A stretch of 64,000 nucleotides of DNA from Candidatus Woesearchaeota archaeon (GCA_023898345.1 CP060218.1:1476097-1540096); one strand, 5' to 3'. Positions 17,395 to 27,079 are shown, counted from the stretch's first letter. Numbers and translations: made by a program. Notes: generated by a model not told the origin, from the sequence alone.

Positions 17395-18765
17395 ATGAAA
17401 CGTGAGCTTGAACATTTTCTTCATCGCCATCTTCGAGCGATTAATGATATTATGGTTTTGTTTGCTCTTATTTTTCTTGTCTATTCTACAACGGTTATTA
17501 GTGACCAGGGAATTTTTACGGATAAGTTGAATCAGATTTATTTTGTTCAGGAAAATAATGGGACGGACATTCAACAAAAGATTGATGACTGTCCTTCTTC
17601 GGGTTGTAAGATTGTTATTCCTTCAGGTACTTATTATGTTGATCAAATTCTCATTGACACGTCAAATATTACTTTGGAGGGGGCGGGTGATAGTACTCGT
17701 ATTTTTTTGAAGGATGATTCAAACAAGGCAGCACTCAAACTTGAGGATGTTGAGCATGTTGTCGTGCGGCAGATGTACATTAATGGAAATGCTCCGAATA
17801 ATCCTAAATCTCATGGTATTGAAATGAGGAGGGTAAATTATACGACTATTGAGTATGTGACGGTGGAGAATGTGAGTAATAAGGGAATTTATTTGTCTGG
17901 ACATTCCGGTGGTACAGCAAATTACAATATTATTCAGCATAATGTTGTTCATGGTGCTGGAACAAATGGTATTGATTTGTACATTCGGGTGAATCATACA
18001 AAGGTTTACGATAATTATGTTTCTGATGTTGGATATGTTGGCATTTTGGGAATTCGGGATGTTCATCATAATATTTTTGAGAGTAATTATGTTTTTAGAA
18101 CGTATAATGATGGTATTCAAATTAGGGGGCATGAGGATGCTGCTGAGAAGTCGACGTATAATGTGATTAAAGACAATTATGTGTATTATGCTGCTACTAA
18201 TAATCTTGCTCAGGGAATTTTTGTTAATATGAATACGGAAAATACTTTGATTGATGGGAATTTTGTTTATGGTTCTGGTGCTAATGGTATTGAGACGACG
18301 GAGAATAGTTGGAATGTTTTTCTGACGGGAAACTATGTGTACAAATCTGGGCTGCATGCTTTTGAAAATCAAAAAAGTACGGGTGCTTTGGTTGGAAATT
18401 ATGGCTCTGGTTCTGGTAGCACAGATTATGCTACGAGTAGTTTTATGAACATGTATTTTATGGGAAATGTTGAAGGTAGTACTGAGTCAGGAATTGTTTT
18501 TGATAGGGGTGATTCTGTTAGTTTGGATATAACTGTTAAGAATGCTGAGAAAGCGGCGGACGAGGAATTTCTTGATTCTCTTCAGGCTTTAGAAGCTAAA
18601 TTTATTTCGGCAGATGTTCTTTCGAGCGTTGATCCTTTGTCGTCTCTTGTTCTTCCTGATGCGCTTTCTGATGGGGAGGGTGTTGTTGTTTGTGTGAAGC
18701 CAGATAAAACTCTTGGTGTTTGCAGTTCTGTTCCGAGTGAGAATCAGACTTGTGTGTGTGGGTGA
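17395..18765 (+). CDS. Secreted parallel beta-helix protein
   Basis: 456 aa. A single hydrophobic helix (about residues 20-38) anchors or exports it. From about residue 50 there is the pectate-lyase-superfamily opening DIQQKIDDCP...IVIPSGTYYVDQ. It continues with about ten repeated 22-25-residue coils rich in N, G, I and V (for example NYIIQHNVVHGAGTNGIDL and NVIKDNYVYYAATNNLAQGI), the PbH1/NosD pattern of right-handed beta-helices. Such folds bind or cleave polysaccharides or act as surface adhesins. No catalytic residues could be assigned. The C-terminal tail has Cys pairs (VCVKPDKTLGVC and CVCG). Confidence 0.8.
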   Translation: MKRELEHFLHRHLRAINDIMVLFALIFLVYSTTVISDQGIFTDKLNQIYFVQENNGTDIQQKIDDCPSSGCKIVIPSGTYYVDQILIDTSNITLEGAGDSTRIFLKDDSNKAALKLEDVEHVVVRQMYINGNAPNNPKSHGIEMRRVNYTTIEYVTVENVSNKGIYLSGHSGGTANYNIIQHNVVHGAGTNGIDLYIRVNHTKVYDNYVSDVGYVGILGIRDVHHNIFESNYVFRTYNDGIQIRGHEDAAEKSTYNVIKDNYVYYAATNNLAQGIFVNMNTENTLIDGNFVYGSGANGIETTENSWNVFLTGNYVYKSGLHAFENQKSTGALVGNYGSGSGSTDYATSSFMNMYFMGNVEGSTESGIVFDRGDSVSLDITVKNAEKAADEEFLDSLQALEAKFISADVLSSVDPLSSLVLPDALSDGEGVVVCVKPDKTLGVCSSVPSENQTCVCG

Positions 18766-18777
18766 TCTTCTTGAAAA

Positions 18778-20661
18778 ATGTTTTCATTTTTTCTTTTTAG
18801 AACTTTGAAGTTTTTTCTTTCTCTGTTGTTGTCTTTTTTCTTAGTTCTTTCTTTTGTGTATGCGGATGTGCAGTTTGAAAGGGATGCTGTTCTTTTAGCT
18901 TCGTCGTCACTTGCTACTATGAGCTTTTCTTTGGGTGATTTTAGGGCTGGTGTTCTTAGAATTGACGAGAATACTATTTATCTTGAAAATATTACTTTTA
19001 GTTATAACAACGCTAGTTTTTTTCTTTCTGCTTATAATTGGGGCCGTGCTAAGGAGAATTTAGATTCTTCTCACTTTCCTCATCTTGTTGCTAGGGAGGG
19101 GAGAATGTTTGTTTTCGAGTCTAATTTAACTTTTGATGTGCAAGGTGATTTTGTTTTGTACGGGGAAGATTTTTCGTCTGTTCAGAGTCTTGTTTTTTCT
19201 TCTTCAAAGGGTGACTTGTCTTTTACGAACGATGATTTTCTTCTTTCTTCTGATTCTTTGACGCTTACTAATCTTTCTTTTGCAAAGGGTTTCGAGCAGT
19301 TTTCTTTTGTTCTTCTTTCTAATTCTTCTCTTAGCTCTGAGTCTCCGATTGAGAATGTTTCTCCTGTTGTGAATGAGACTTCTGCTTTGAATGTTAGTGT
19401 TGAAAATAGTAGTTCAGTTCTTGTGAATGAAAGTTCTTCTTCTGAACTTATTGTAAATACAAGTGCTGGAGATGTGAATGAGTCTGTTTCGACAAATGAA
19501 AGTGTTGGGTCTGTGAGTGTTTCTGATTCTAGTAGTATTTCCTCTGTTTCTTCTTCCTCGTCTTCTTCTGGTGGCGGGGGAGGCAGTAGTTCTCCTAGTA
19601 CAACAACAAGTGTTTCTTCTGTTTCAGACTCTGAACGTGCTTCTTCTGTGGAAGGTTCTTCTGGAAGTGAATCATCTTTGACGCAAGTTCTTGAGGCTGT
19701 TATTTCTGCAACTGAAAATACTACTGATAGCTTGAAGACAAAGGAGTTGAGTTGTATTCCTCTTTACGAATATTCTTCTTGGAGTTTGTGTAATAATCAT
19801 TTGCAGACTCGGGAGGTTGTTGATCTTAATGGTTGTTATGAGGCTAAGACTATTACTAGGGGGTGTGATTTGAATCAGAGTGAATATGATACTTTGCTTG
19901 CTTCTGCTGAACCTGTTGCTCTTACTCAGGTTAGTGAGAGACGTTTTATTGCAAATTTGTCGTCTGAGCATTCAGGGATTTTGTTAGCGGATTCTTTTCT
20001 TTCTCTTAATGGATCTTCCTCTTCTCAGGGTGATGGTGGCTCTGTTGGCGGTGAGAGTGGTAGTGGACATTCTTCTTCGCAGAGTCTTGTCTTAAAGGAG
20101 GAACTTCCTACTTCTGTTATTATTGAGGATAGTGTGACGGGAATTGAATATTATGCGAAGCTTGTTAAGACAGAAGATCAGTATGGTAGAGTTTTGAACT
20201 ATTACACTTTGGAAGATGTTGATGAAGATCTTTTGAAAAGTGGCATTTTGAAAGCAGAGGGTTTGGATGAGTTTACTTTTACTGAGAGGGCAGCTCTTGG
20301 AACTTTACAGCTTCTTGAAAATCCTGCTTTTAAGATTTCTTTTTTTGTGCTTTTGTTTGTTCTTGTTTTTGTTCTGCTTTTTGCTTTTTCTTTGTATTTT
20401 TCTCGTGTTCATCATTTTCATCTTCCTTCTCATTTTCAGGCTTTTTTTGCTCCGAAAGAGTTTTTGGAAAAAATGGGGAGGGGTTTGAGAGGTATTTCTT
20501 TTGGAACTTTGCACCATGTTGGAGGTGAGGATCTGTTTTTTTTCAAGCGGAAAAAGGAGAAATATTCACAATCTTTGAAGCATGTGAATCCTTTGGCATC
20601 GCATTTTACGCTTACACGTGAGTCTGGTTCTTCTGATTTCTTTCAGAAAAAGGAAGAGTAG
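18778..20661 (+). CDS. Large surface protein with Ser-rich stalk and C-terminal membrane anchor
   Basis: 627 aa, 12 bases after the beta-helix gene. A signal peptide (about residues 8-29, ending FVYA) is followed by a beta-rich domain to about 180. A Ser/Asn/Val-rich stretch (180-320, with an SSSSGGGGGSSS hinge and many N-x-S/T sites) suits a heavily glycosylated stalk. A Cys-containing module follows (CIPLYEYSSWSLC to GC, about 325-365), somewhat thrombospondin-like. A transmembrane helix (about 521-545) and a basic cytoplasmic tail close it. It is likely an S-layer-associated or adhesin-type protein; the family is not recognised. Confidence 0.7.
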   Translation: MFSFFLFRTLKFFLSLLLSFFLVLSFVYADVQFERDAVLLASSSLATMSFSLGDFRAGVLRIDENTIYLENITFSYNNASFFLSAYNWGRAKENLDSSHFPHLVAREGRMFVFESNLTFDVQGDFVLYGEDFSSVQSLVFSSSKGDLSFTNDDFLLSSDSLTLTNLSFAKGFEQFSFVLLSNSSLSSESPIENVSPVVNETSALNVSVENSSSVLVNESSSSELIVNTSAGDVNESVSTNESVGSVSVSDSSSISSVSSSSSSSGGGGGSSSPSTTTSVSSVSDSERASSVEGSSGSESSLTQVLEAVISATENTTDSLKTKELSCIPLYEYSSWSLCNNHLQTREVVDLNGCYEAKTITRGCDLNQSEYDTLLASAEPVALTQVSERRFIANLSSEHSGILLADSFLSLNGSSSSQGDGGSVGGESGSGHSSSQSLVLKEELPTSVIIEDSVTGIEYYAKLVKTEDQYGRVLNYYTLEDVDEDLLKSGILKAEGLDEFTFTERAALGTLQLLENPAFKISFFVLLFVLVFVLLFAFSLYFSRVHHFHLPSHFQAFFAPKEFLEKMGRGLRGISFGTLHHVGGEDLFFFKRKKEKYSQSLKHVNPLASHFTLTRESGSSDFFQKKEE

Positions 20662-20728
20662 TTTTGGGGTTTTTTTCCTTTTTCTAGGGAAAAACCATTT
20701 AATGTTTCTTTGATTTCCACCTTTAATT

Positions 20729-22342
20729 ATGGTTTTGAAGACGAATTTTCTTGCAAGAATTTTGCTTTATGTTTCTCTTATGCTTTTTTTTCTTTCTTTA
20801 GTTTTTCCTTTTTCGAAACTTTTTTTCTTCCTTCCTTTTTCTCTGTTTTTTTCTCTTCTTGTGTTGTATTTTTCTTTTGCTGAGTGGTTTTTTCTTGGGC
20901 TTTCTTTTTTGTTTCTTTTTTTCTTTTTTTTCTTTAATCTTAATTATATTGCTTTTTTTGTTTTTCTTTTTTTCTTGTCTTTTGTCTTTGCTCTTTTTTT
21001 AAAAGGAAAATCTATTTCTCCTTCTTTGTATGTTCTTTTTCCTCTTCTTCTCTTTTTACATATTCTTTTTCTGCACTTTCTGCCTTTTTCGCATGAAGAT
21101 GTCTTTTTTTTAGATATTGGTTCTTCTTCTGATTTTACTTCTGGGAGTATTTTCTTGAGGGATCCTTCTTCTGTTCTTGGCGAGAGACAAAGGTATGGGA
21201 ATGAGACCTGGCGGGAATTTGTCGATGATGGTGAGGTGGATATTGTTTTTTCTCCTTCTTTTTCTGTTTCTCGTTCTCGGGCAGATTTAACTCTGGAATA
21301 TGAAAGTTCTGGTGAGATATATGTTAATGATGAGTTGTTTTATGATCCTGCTTGGGAGAATGAGCTTGATTTTGTCGATTCTGCTGTGAATAATGTGAGT
21401 GTGTATTCTGATTCGTCTTCTTTTTTGGTGAATAGTTCTTCTTTGGAAGAGTTTCTTTTTTCTTTGTACCCGAATGGGATTGCTTGTTTTGATTATACTG
21501 GAGAGTACACTGATCTTCAAGAGAAACTCACTTTGCGTTATGCTCACTCTTTGAATACTCTTTCTTTGTACCCTGATTTTGACAATAGTACTCATGTTGT
21601 TGATACTTTTTTTAGGGGTGATACTGTTTTTGCAGGTTTGTACTCGAAAGTGCTTGTTCTTGATTTTGATAAGCAGGACTTGAATAAGTATGAGGGGAGT
21701 GATGATGTGTCTGTTCTTGTTCGTGATTTTTCGGGTACTCTTATTGCACATTACTCTTTTCCTGACGATGGCGAGGTGGGTGTTGGGGAAAAGGGAGATT
21801 TACAATCCTTTCATTTGGCGCTGGATTTGGAAAATGATGGAATTTATACCTTAGAATTTGTGCAAAACTCTTCAAATGTGGGGTCTGATTTTTATGTGTA
21901 CAATGTTAGTGTGAACACGAATAAATTTGTCTCTGTTGGAACTATTTTGCCTATGCGTTCTTGTACTTTGTATTTTGAAAGAGCTAAAAACGTGTCTCTT
22001 TATTTTTGGACTGCTGGAAAGGAACAGACACTTGTTTTTGGTAATTCTTCTTTTTTTGATATTAAGGCAAGTGATAGGGGACAGGATGTTCTTTTGCCTT
22101 TGGAGAATTATTCTTCTCTCTTCTTGGAGAAAGGGAATGTTGTTTTAAAGACGAACTCTTCTTTTGCGTACTGGGAGGGTGGGTGGTTTGTGAGTGATTT
22201 GAGTCCTCAACTCTTTATTTCTCGTAGTCCTTCTGTACAAAGAAGCAATTCTGTGTCTTTGTCTGGGACTGATCTTATAAGGGTAAAAGCTAAAAATGGC
22301 ACTCGATTACTTTCTGCAAGGGTGTCTGTCGATTATGGGTAA
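20729..22342 (+). CDS. Membrane protein with large extracytoplasmic domain
   Basis: 537 aa. Residues 1-130 contain about five very hydrophobic, Phe/Leu-rich helices. The remaining 400 residues are soluble and beta-rich, with many N-x-S/T sites, aspartates and a Tyr/Asp-rich middle, and so presumably lie outside. No enzyme motif is recognised. Its last 8 bases overlap the PMT glycosyltransferase gene, which argues for coupled expression and perhaps a partner or substrate role. Confidence 0.65.
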   Translation: MVLKTNFLARILLYVSLMLFFLSLVFPFSKLFFFLPFSLFFSLLVLYFSFAEWFFLGLSFLFLFFFFFFNLNYIAFFVFLFFLSFVFALFLKGKSISPSLYVLFPLLLFLHILFLHFLPFSHEDVFFLDIGSSSDFTSGSIFLRDPSSVLGERQRYGNETWREFVDDGEVDIVFSPSFSVSRSRADLTLEYESSGEIYVNDELFYDPAWENELDFVDSAVNNVSVYSDSSSFLVNSSSLEEFLFSLYPNGIACFDYTGEYTDLQEKLTLRYAHSLNTLSLYPDFDNSTHVVDTFFRGDTVFAGLYSKVLVLDFDKQDLNKYEGSDDVSVLVRDFSGTLIAHYSFPDDGEVGVGEKGDLQSFHLALDLENDGIYTLEFVQNSSNVGSDFYVYNVSVNTNKFVSVGTILPMRSCTLYFERAKNVSLYFWTAGKEQTLVFGNSSFFDIKASDRGQDVLLPLENYSSLFLEKGNVVLKTNSSFAYWEGGWFVSDLSPQLFISRSPSVQRSNSVSLSGTDLIRVKAKNGTRLLSARVSVDYG

Positions 22343-24395
22343 AAATTCAGTCTCAAAGCAGGAAACAGGGGGAAATCATGCTGGTTTTTTTATCTCTTTG
22401 TACTTACTTGTTTTATCGCTTTTTCTTATGATCTTGGATTACTTTGATTTTCTTCATATTGATTCTTCTTTTAGTATCACTCTTCTTTCTGCAGCTTCTA
22501 GTCTTTCTTTTTGCTATTTTGCTTATTATAGTTATACGAGAGGTGATTTTAGGGAACAGAGTTCGTATTACCCTTTGATTTTTCTTCTTTTACTTGTTCT
22601 TTTAGTTGTGAATCGTTTTCTTTCTTTTGGTTTTATTGACACATACTCTTCTTCTTTTTACTTTCTGATGATTTTTTTTGGTCTGCTTACTTTGGCGCTG
22701 TCTCTTTATGATAGGGAGCTGCGAACTTTGTCGGCTGCACGTTCAAAGGAGGGAAAGAGAAAAAAGAGTGAGGGTTCTAGTGATGGTGAGAAATCTCTTT
22801 CTTTTTTTGAAAGGGTGCGTTCTGAGAAGTTTTTTTATTTTGTTTTATTTCATATTGTTCTTATTGCTTTTCTTCTTCGTCTTTATCAGCTTGGAAAACT
22901 TGGAATTACTTTTGATGAGGGCATTGTCTATATGGTGACGGAAATGATTTTAGAGAAGGGTATTCCTCAATTTCCTACGGGTTTCTTGTATTTGCGTGGT
23001 TTGCCTTATACGTATGTTACTGCTTTTTTTTCTTTGATTTTTGGTCTTTCTGAGTTTACGTTGCGTCTTGTGAGTGTTCTTAGTTTTATGGCTGCTCTTG
23101 TGTATATTATTAGAATTTTCAGGTTGTTTCGTGTTGATTCTGTTTTGATTTTGTCGGCGGCAACTTTTCTAAGTTTTCATTACTGGACTCTTTCTTTGTC
23201 GCGCTGGGGAAGAATGTATATGTTTGCGATTGCTCTTTCTCTCATTGCTCTTTTTTATTTCTTGAGGTATGTTCGTGAGAAAAAAACAGGGGATTTATTT
23301 TGGTATGTTCTTTTTGCGGCTTTGGCTTTTGGTTCTCATAATTCTGGACTTATTGTTCTTCTTTTTATTCCTGCTTATCTTCTTGTTACTTATGCTCATT
23401 ATTTGAAGGGTTCTTTTTCTAAATTTTTTCAGAAGGATTTGTATGTTCGTGAATACAAGATCTTGCTTGCTTTTGTTGTGCTTTCTTTGCTTCGTTATGG
23501 TTTTTCTTTTCTTGCTCAGTTTGGTCAGGGTGTTGTTTCTTTGGATGGTGATGCTGATGAGGTTTCTTTTTTTCAGAGTTTAACAACTTCTTTTCATTTG
23601 ACTTTGCATCTTAATGATGCTGTTTTGCAGGTTCTTCAATCGTATTTTTTCTATTTTTTTCCTTTTCTTATTTTGGGAGTTTTTCTTCTTTTTAGAAGGG
23701 ATTTTGAAACTGAAAAAAAGGTTGTTTTACTTAGTACTCTTCTTGTTTTGGTAGCTAGTTTTTTCAATGATGACCCTTACTTTGTCGGCGGGAGGATTAT
23801 TTTTTTTCAGTTCTTTTTTCTTTTACTTAGTGTAGTCTTTGTTTTTGATGCTTTTAGACCTTTTTTGAAGAGAGTTTTTTCTTTTTATCTTCTTGTTCTT
23901 CTTCTTTTGTATCAGGGGTTTTCTTTTCCTTTGTTGAGCTATGGTGATAGTGTTGAGACGGAATTTTCTCCTTCACATGTTGTAAGCTTTTACCCTGATA
24001 ACAAGAATCCAACGGTTGAACTGTCGAAGATTATTCGTTCTGATGATATTGTTTTGTTTTATGGATATCCTGTTAGAAGTTATCCTTATTTAGACGGTAT
24101 TTCTCCGGACCAGATTTATGCTGTTGCAAAGGGCGACTCAACTGAAAAGATGGATCCTTATCTTGGAAATCATAAGGTGTATAGTGAGGATGAAATTCGT
24201 TCTTTAATTGAAGCTAATAGGGATAAAAATATTTACATTGTTTCTACGTTTTCTGTTCTTTCTGGTAAGGAGAAATATTTGAATCACTTCAAAGCTTCGT
24301 ATTATACTCGTATTCTTGATTTGTACAAGCCTGAGCTTTTGTACACTGGTGAAGATGGGGTTTCGAAACTTTATCTTATTCCACAAAGCAAATAA
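22335..24395 (+). CDS. PMT/ArnT-type membrane glycosyltransferase
   Basis: 686 aa from ATG 22335 (8-base overlap with the previous stop; an ATG 13 codons upstream is less likely). Four N-terminal helices, then a charged cytoplasmic loop (about 140-180), then the GT39/83 core. LGITFDEGIVYMVTEMIL is the acidic DE loop, and LSLSRWGRMYMFAIAL is the conserved second loop with R/Y. About nine further helices and a soluble C-terminal domain (from about 560) follow. It is predicted to transfer sugar from a lipid carrier on the outer face. It is the second enzyme of this class in the island. Confidence 0.85.
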   Translation: MGKNSVSKQETGGNHAGFFISLYLLVLSLFLMILDYFDFLHIDSSFSITLLSAASSLSFCYFAYYSYTRGDFREQSSYYPLIFLLLLVLLVVNRFLSFGFIDTYSSSFYFLMIFFGLLTLALSLYDRELRTLSAARSKEGKRKKSEGSSDGEKSLSFFERVRSEKFFYFVLFHIVLIAFLLRLYQLGKLGITFDEGIVYMVTEMILEKGIPQFPTGFLYLRGLPYTYVTAFFSLIFGLSEFTLRLVSVLSFMAALVYIIRIFRLFRVDSVLILSAATFLSFHYWTLSLSRWGRMYMFAIALSLIALFYFLRYVREKKTGDLFWYVLFAALAFGSHNSGLIVLLFIPAYLLVTYAHYLKGSFSKFFQKDLYVREYKILLAFVVLSLLRYGFSFLAQFGQGVVSLDGDADEVSFFQSLTTSFHLTLHLNDAVLQVLQSYFFYFFPFLILGVFLLFRRDFETEKKVVLLSTLLVLVASFFNDDPYFVGGRIIFFQFFFLLLSVVFVFDAFRPFLKRVFSFYLLVLLLLYQGFSFPLLSYGDSVETEFSPSHVVSFYPDNKNPTVELSKIIRSDDIVLFYGYPVRSYPYLDGISPDQIYAVAKGDSTEKMDPYLGNHKVYSEDEIRSLIEANRDKNIYIVSTFSVLSGKEKYLNHFKASYYTRILDLYKPELLYTGEDGVSKLYLIPQSK

Positions 24396-24417
24396 AAGGT
24401 GTCAGTGTGAGGTTCAT

Positions 24418-25692
24418 ATGAAAAGGATTGTTCTTGGTCTTTGGTCTTCTCGGGCTGCTCTTCTTTTTTTTTCTCTCAAGCTTTTTGGAGAGGGTTTGTA
24501 TTATGTTCTTCCTCTTTTTATTGCTTATGTTCTTAGTCCTGAACTTTTCACGAGCTTTACTTTGGCGCAGATGCTTGTTGTGCTTTGGGCTACTTTGACT
24601 TTTGGTATTTTTCAAACTCCTCTTATTGTGAAGGGTGTTAAGGAATCTTCTTTGCAGGACCATATTCGGGCTAGTTTTACGACTGTTCTTGTGCTTTTTT
24701 TTGTGAGTTTGTTTTTGGGTTTTTTTGTTTTGTTTTTCTGTAGGGGTTTGATTTTAGATTTTACGCTTCTTCCTTTGTCGGACTTGCTTTCTCTGCTTGC
24801 TTTTCTGTTTGGTCTTTTGCTTAAGCGTTTTGTCGACGGAGTTTTTCTGGCGCTGTCTTTGAAGCTGCGCAATGCTTGGTATGATGTGCTGACGGGTTTT
24901 TTCTCTTTTGTTTTTCTTGGAATTTGCTTTTTGTTTTTTGGTTCTTTGACTTTGTCTCAAGTTTTTTTCTCGTACTTCTTTTCTTCGTTTTTTGCTCTTC
25001 TTTTTTTCCTTCCTTTTCTTCCTTACAAAAAACTTTTTCCTTTGTCTTTTGATAGGGAGATTTTCTCTTCGCTTTTTTGTTGGGGTTTGTGGCAGGTGTC
25101 TGGGCTTGTTGCGGTGTATTTTATTAATTGGGGGGATACTTTTGTTCTGCGTTTTTTCTCTTCTGTTCAGGAGATTGCGACGTATGCTTTGGCCTATTCT
25201 TTTTTCAAGGCTTTTATTGGCTCGTCTTTGCTCATAAATACGTATTATCTTCCTTCTCTTACGAAAGCTTTTGAGCATAAGCAAACAAAATTTTTCTCGA
25301 AGTATTTGGGGCAAACTCGTAGATTTGTTTTTTTTGTTTCTTTGGTTGGAATTTTACTTTTAGGGCTGTTTGTTTTCTTTTTTGCTGATTTATTTTACAA
25401 GAATTATGAGGGGGTTGGGCTTATTTTTGTCGTGCTTCTTGCGGCAATGCCTTTTAGGATGTGGACTATTTTTTATCTTCCTCTTTTCAATGCTTCTGAG
25501 TCTTATGCTTATTTGAATTTAGCAAATGTTGTTCATGTTTTTTGCAATATTATTCTGGATATTCTTTTTGTTTTTTCCTTTGGTGTTTTAGGTGTTGCTT
25601 TAGCAACAACGTTGTCGTACATTCTTCGCTCTGTCGCTGACGAAGTGTATTATCGTCGGAAATTGTCGGGGATTATTTTTTCCGACAAGTGA
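24418..25692 (+). CDS. Polysaccharide/lipid-linked oligosaccharide flippase (MOP superfamily)
   Basis: 424 aa with about twelve transmembrane helices, the size and arrangement of Wzx/RfbX-type flippases. GLWQVSGLVAVYFINWGDTF (about residue 225) and the ending FNIILDILFVFSFGVLGVALATTLSYI resemble the conserved MOP core segments. It would move lipid-linked glycans across the membrane for the PMT-type transferases. The start is the ATG at 24418, 22 bases after the upstream stop. The 3' end overlaps the convergent methyltransferase by 20 bases. Confidence 0.75.
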   Translation: MKRIVLGLWSSRAALLFFSLKLFGEGLYYVLPLFIAYVLSPELFTSFTLAQMLVVLWATLTFGIFQTPLIVKGVKESSLQDHIRASFTTVLVLFFVSLFLGFFVLFFCRGLILDFTLLPLSDLLSLLAFLFGLLLKRFVDGVFLALSLKLRNAWYDVLTGFFSFVFLGICFLFFGSLTLSQVFFSYFFSSFFALLFFLPFLPYKKLFPLSFDREIFSSLFCWGLWQVSGLVAVYFINWGDTFVLRFFSSVQEIATYALAYSFFKAFIGSSLLINTYYLPSLTKAFEHKQTKFFSKYLGQTRRFVFFVSLVGILLLGLFVFFFADLFYKNYEGVGLIFVVLLAAMPFRMWTIFYLPLFNASESYAYLNLANVVHVFCNIILDILFVFSFGVLGVALATTLSYILRSVADEVYYRRKLSGIIFSDK

Positions 25693-26311
25693 TGAAGTAG
25701 TGTTTTTTGTTGAAGAAGATGCTTCCTTTTTTTTCTATTTCAAAACCTATCTTTTTGAGGTCTTTGAGTATTCGTCTTTTTGGGAAATTTTTTCTTCCTA
25801 GTTCCCAGTAGTGCTGTTTGTTTCCGGAATTTGCTTTTAGCCAGAAGTTTGGAAGACGGAGCTGGAGATTTGGCGTTTTGTCGAAGAAGGGGAGTCCGAC
25901 GTAGAAGTTTACTCCGAAGTAGATACAGGAATATGGTACAGAAAGGAGGAGGTACTTTTTTGTTACTCTGTGAAGTTCTTGGAGTGCTTTGAGACTTTCT
26001 TCGTAGGGAAGGTGTTCTAGGATTTGGAAGGCACAGACAATGTCAAACTCTTCATCGGAACAAGGAAGCTTTCGTATGTCGGCTAGTATGTCGGGGTGAA
26101 CGTTTTCGTCAAAGTCTGCTGTCTTTATGTCCACTTTTTTCTCTTTGAGATAAGAAGCAAACACTTGTGAGCCGGCGCCAATCTCGAGGACTTTGTCGGC
26201 TGGCTTGTATATCCTGAAGAGAAGTTCTAATTGTTTGTGGTAGGAGGCAAATCTTTGTGCTGTGTCGTATGTTTGCAGTGTGTAGTGTTTTTCTGCCTCT
26301 ACTTGTGTCAT
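25673..26311 (-). CDS. Class I SAM-dependent methyltransferase
   Basis: 212 aa. Motif I is VLEIGAGSQVFASYL (about 41-55), motif II is TADFDENVHPDI, and motif IV is FDIVCAFQILEHLPYEES, a Methyltransf_11/25-type layout. The target is unknown. The end-on-end position against a surface-glycan island suggests a sugar or lipid acceptor, but that is inference. A TTTATAAG box is found on the reverse strand about 20 bases before the start. Confidence 0.85.
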   Translation of the reverse strand: MTQVEAEKHYTLQTYDTAQRFASYHKQLELLFRIYKPADKVLEIGAGSQVFASYLKEKKVDIKTADFDENVHPDILADIRKLPCSDEEFDIVCAFQILEHLPYEESLKALQELHRVTKKYLLLSVPYSCIYFGVNFYVGLPFFDKTPNLQLRLPNFWLKANSGNKQHYWELGRKNFPKRRILKDLKKIGFEIEKKGSIFFNKKHYFITCRKK

Positions 26312-26420
26312 TTGATTGCAATGATTTCTTTTCTTATAAACTTGTGTTTATTCTTTGGTAGTTTTTTGTAAAAAAATGGGCACTTTTTTTGATCTTCTCC
26401 TTTGTGTTTGGATTGATTTC

Positions 26421-26555
26421 TTAGCTAGGTATTATATCTTGCAGTTCTGCTGCGACCACTGTAGTTTGGAGTAAAGAAATTGTGTCTTGAAAATTGTCGT
26501 AGTACCCCGAAGCTCTGCTCCGTTTGGGATAGGCACATTTTAGCGATTTCTTTAC
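26421..26555 (+). repeat. Structured mini-element, copy 1
   Basis: 135-bp sequence matched by the reverse complement of 30455-30587. Shared blocks are TTAGCT-x-GGTATTATA at the left end, TCTGCTGCGACCAC, GTGTCTTGAAAA, AGCTCTGCTCCG, and a 31-base exact block ending GCGATTTCTTTAC at the right end. Two short hairpins (arms GCAG/CTGC and, in copy 2, GGAGC/GCTCC) recur in both. There is no reading frame. It sits in the gap before grpE, upstream of that gene's TATA box. Copy 2 shows the element moves. Confidence 0.8.
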
Positions 26556-26568
26556 TTTTTCTTCATAA

Positions 26569-26580
26569 CGTTTATAAATT
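26569..26580 (+). promoter_or_regulatory. TATA-like promoter of grpE
   Basis: CGTTTATAAATT is centred about 25 bases before the grpE ATG at 26600, and begins 13 bases after the mini-element ends. Confidence 0.65.
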
Positions 26581-26599
26581 TATTTGTTAGCTTTCTTGT

Positions 26600-27079
26600 A
26601 TGGTCTTTGAAAAAATCAGAGAAGCACTTTCGCCAAGTGATGAAAAATACGAGGTTCTTTACTATAGGTATTCGAAGCTTAAGCTTGAAAATCAACATCT
26701 TAAGGAAAAAATGATTACGGACTCGCGAGTTTTTCGAGAGGATTTAAGCAAAGGGGTTGCTCTTGATCTTATTAAGCTGTATGAGCATGTTGAGGTTGCA
26801 AAGCAGGATAGTTTTAAGGTGAAGGCAACGGATAAGGATGTGCAGCGTTTGATGGTAGATTTGAATACTGTTGAGCGTGAACTTCGGGCTTTTATGAAAA
26901 AATTTTCTTTGGAAGAGATTTCTGCGGGGGAACGATTTTTTGATCCGGAATTGCATGAGGTGGCTTCGTATGAGGATGCTAAGGGAATGACAAAAGGTAT
27001 TATTCTTAACACTGTTCGAAAGGGATTTAGGTATAAGGGTAAGATCATTAAGAGGCCAAAGGTTTTGGTCACGAAGTGA
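26600..27079 (+). CDS. grpE: GrpE, nucleotide exchange factor of Hsp70
   Basis: 159 aa. The N-terminal 100 residues form the long charged helices of GrpE dimers. The C-terminal beta domain has the family signature, from ERFFDPELHEVASYEDAKG to ILNTVRKGFRYKGKIIKRPK, ending in VLV. GrpE releases ADP from DnaK. No dnaK or dnaJ is in this window, so the chaperone set is split in this genome. It overlaps nothing but is followed after 8 bases by a membrane protein gene, so it probably leads an operon with that gene and the radical SAM gene. Confidence 0.88.
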   Translation: MVFEKIREALSPSDEKYEVLYYRYSKLKLENQHLKEKMITDSRVFREDLSKGVALDLIKLYEHVEVAKQDSFKVKATDKDVQRLMVDLNTVERELRAFMKKFSLEEISAGERFFDPELHEVASYEDAKGMTKGIILNTVRKGFRYKGKIIKRPKVLVTK

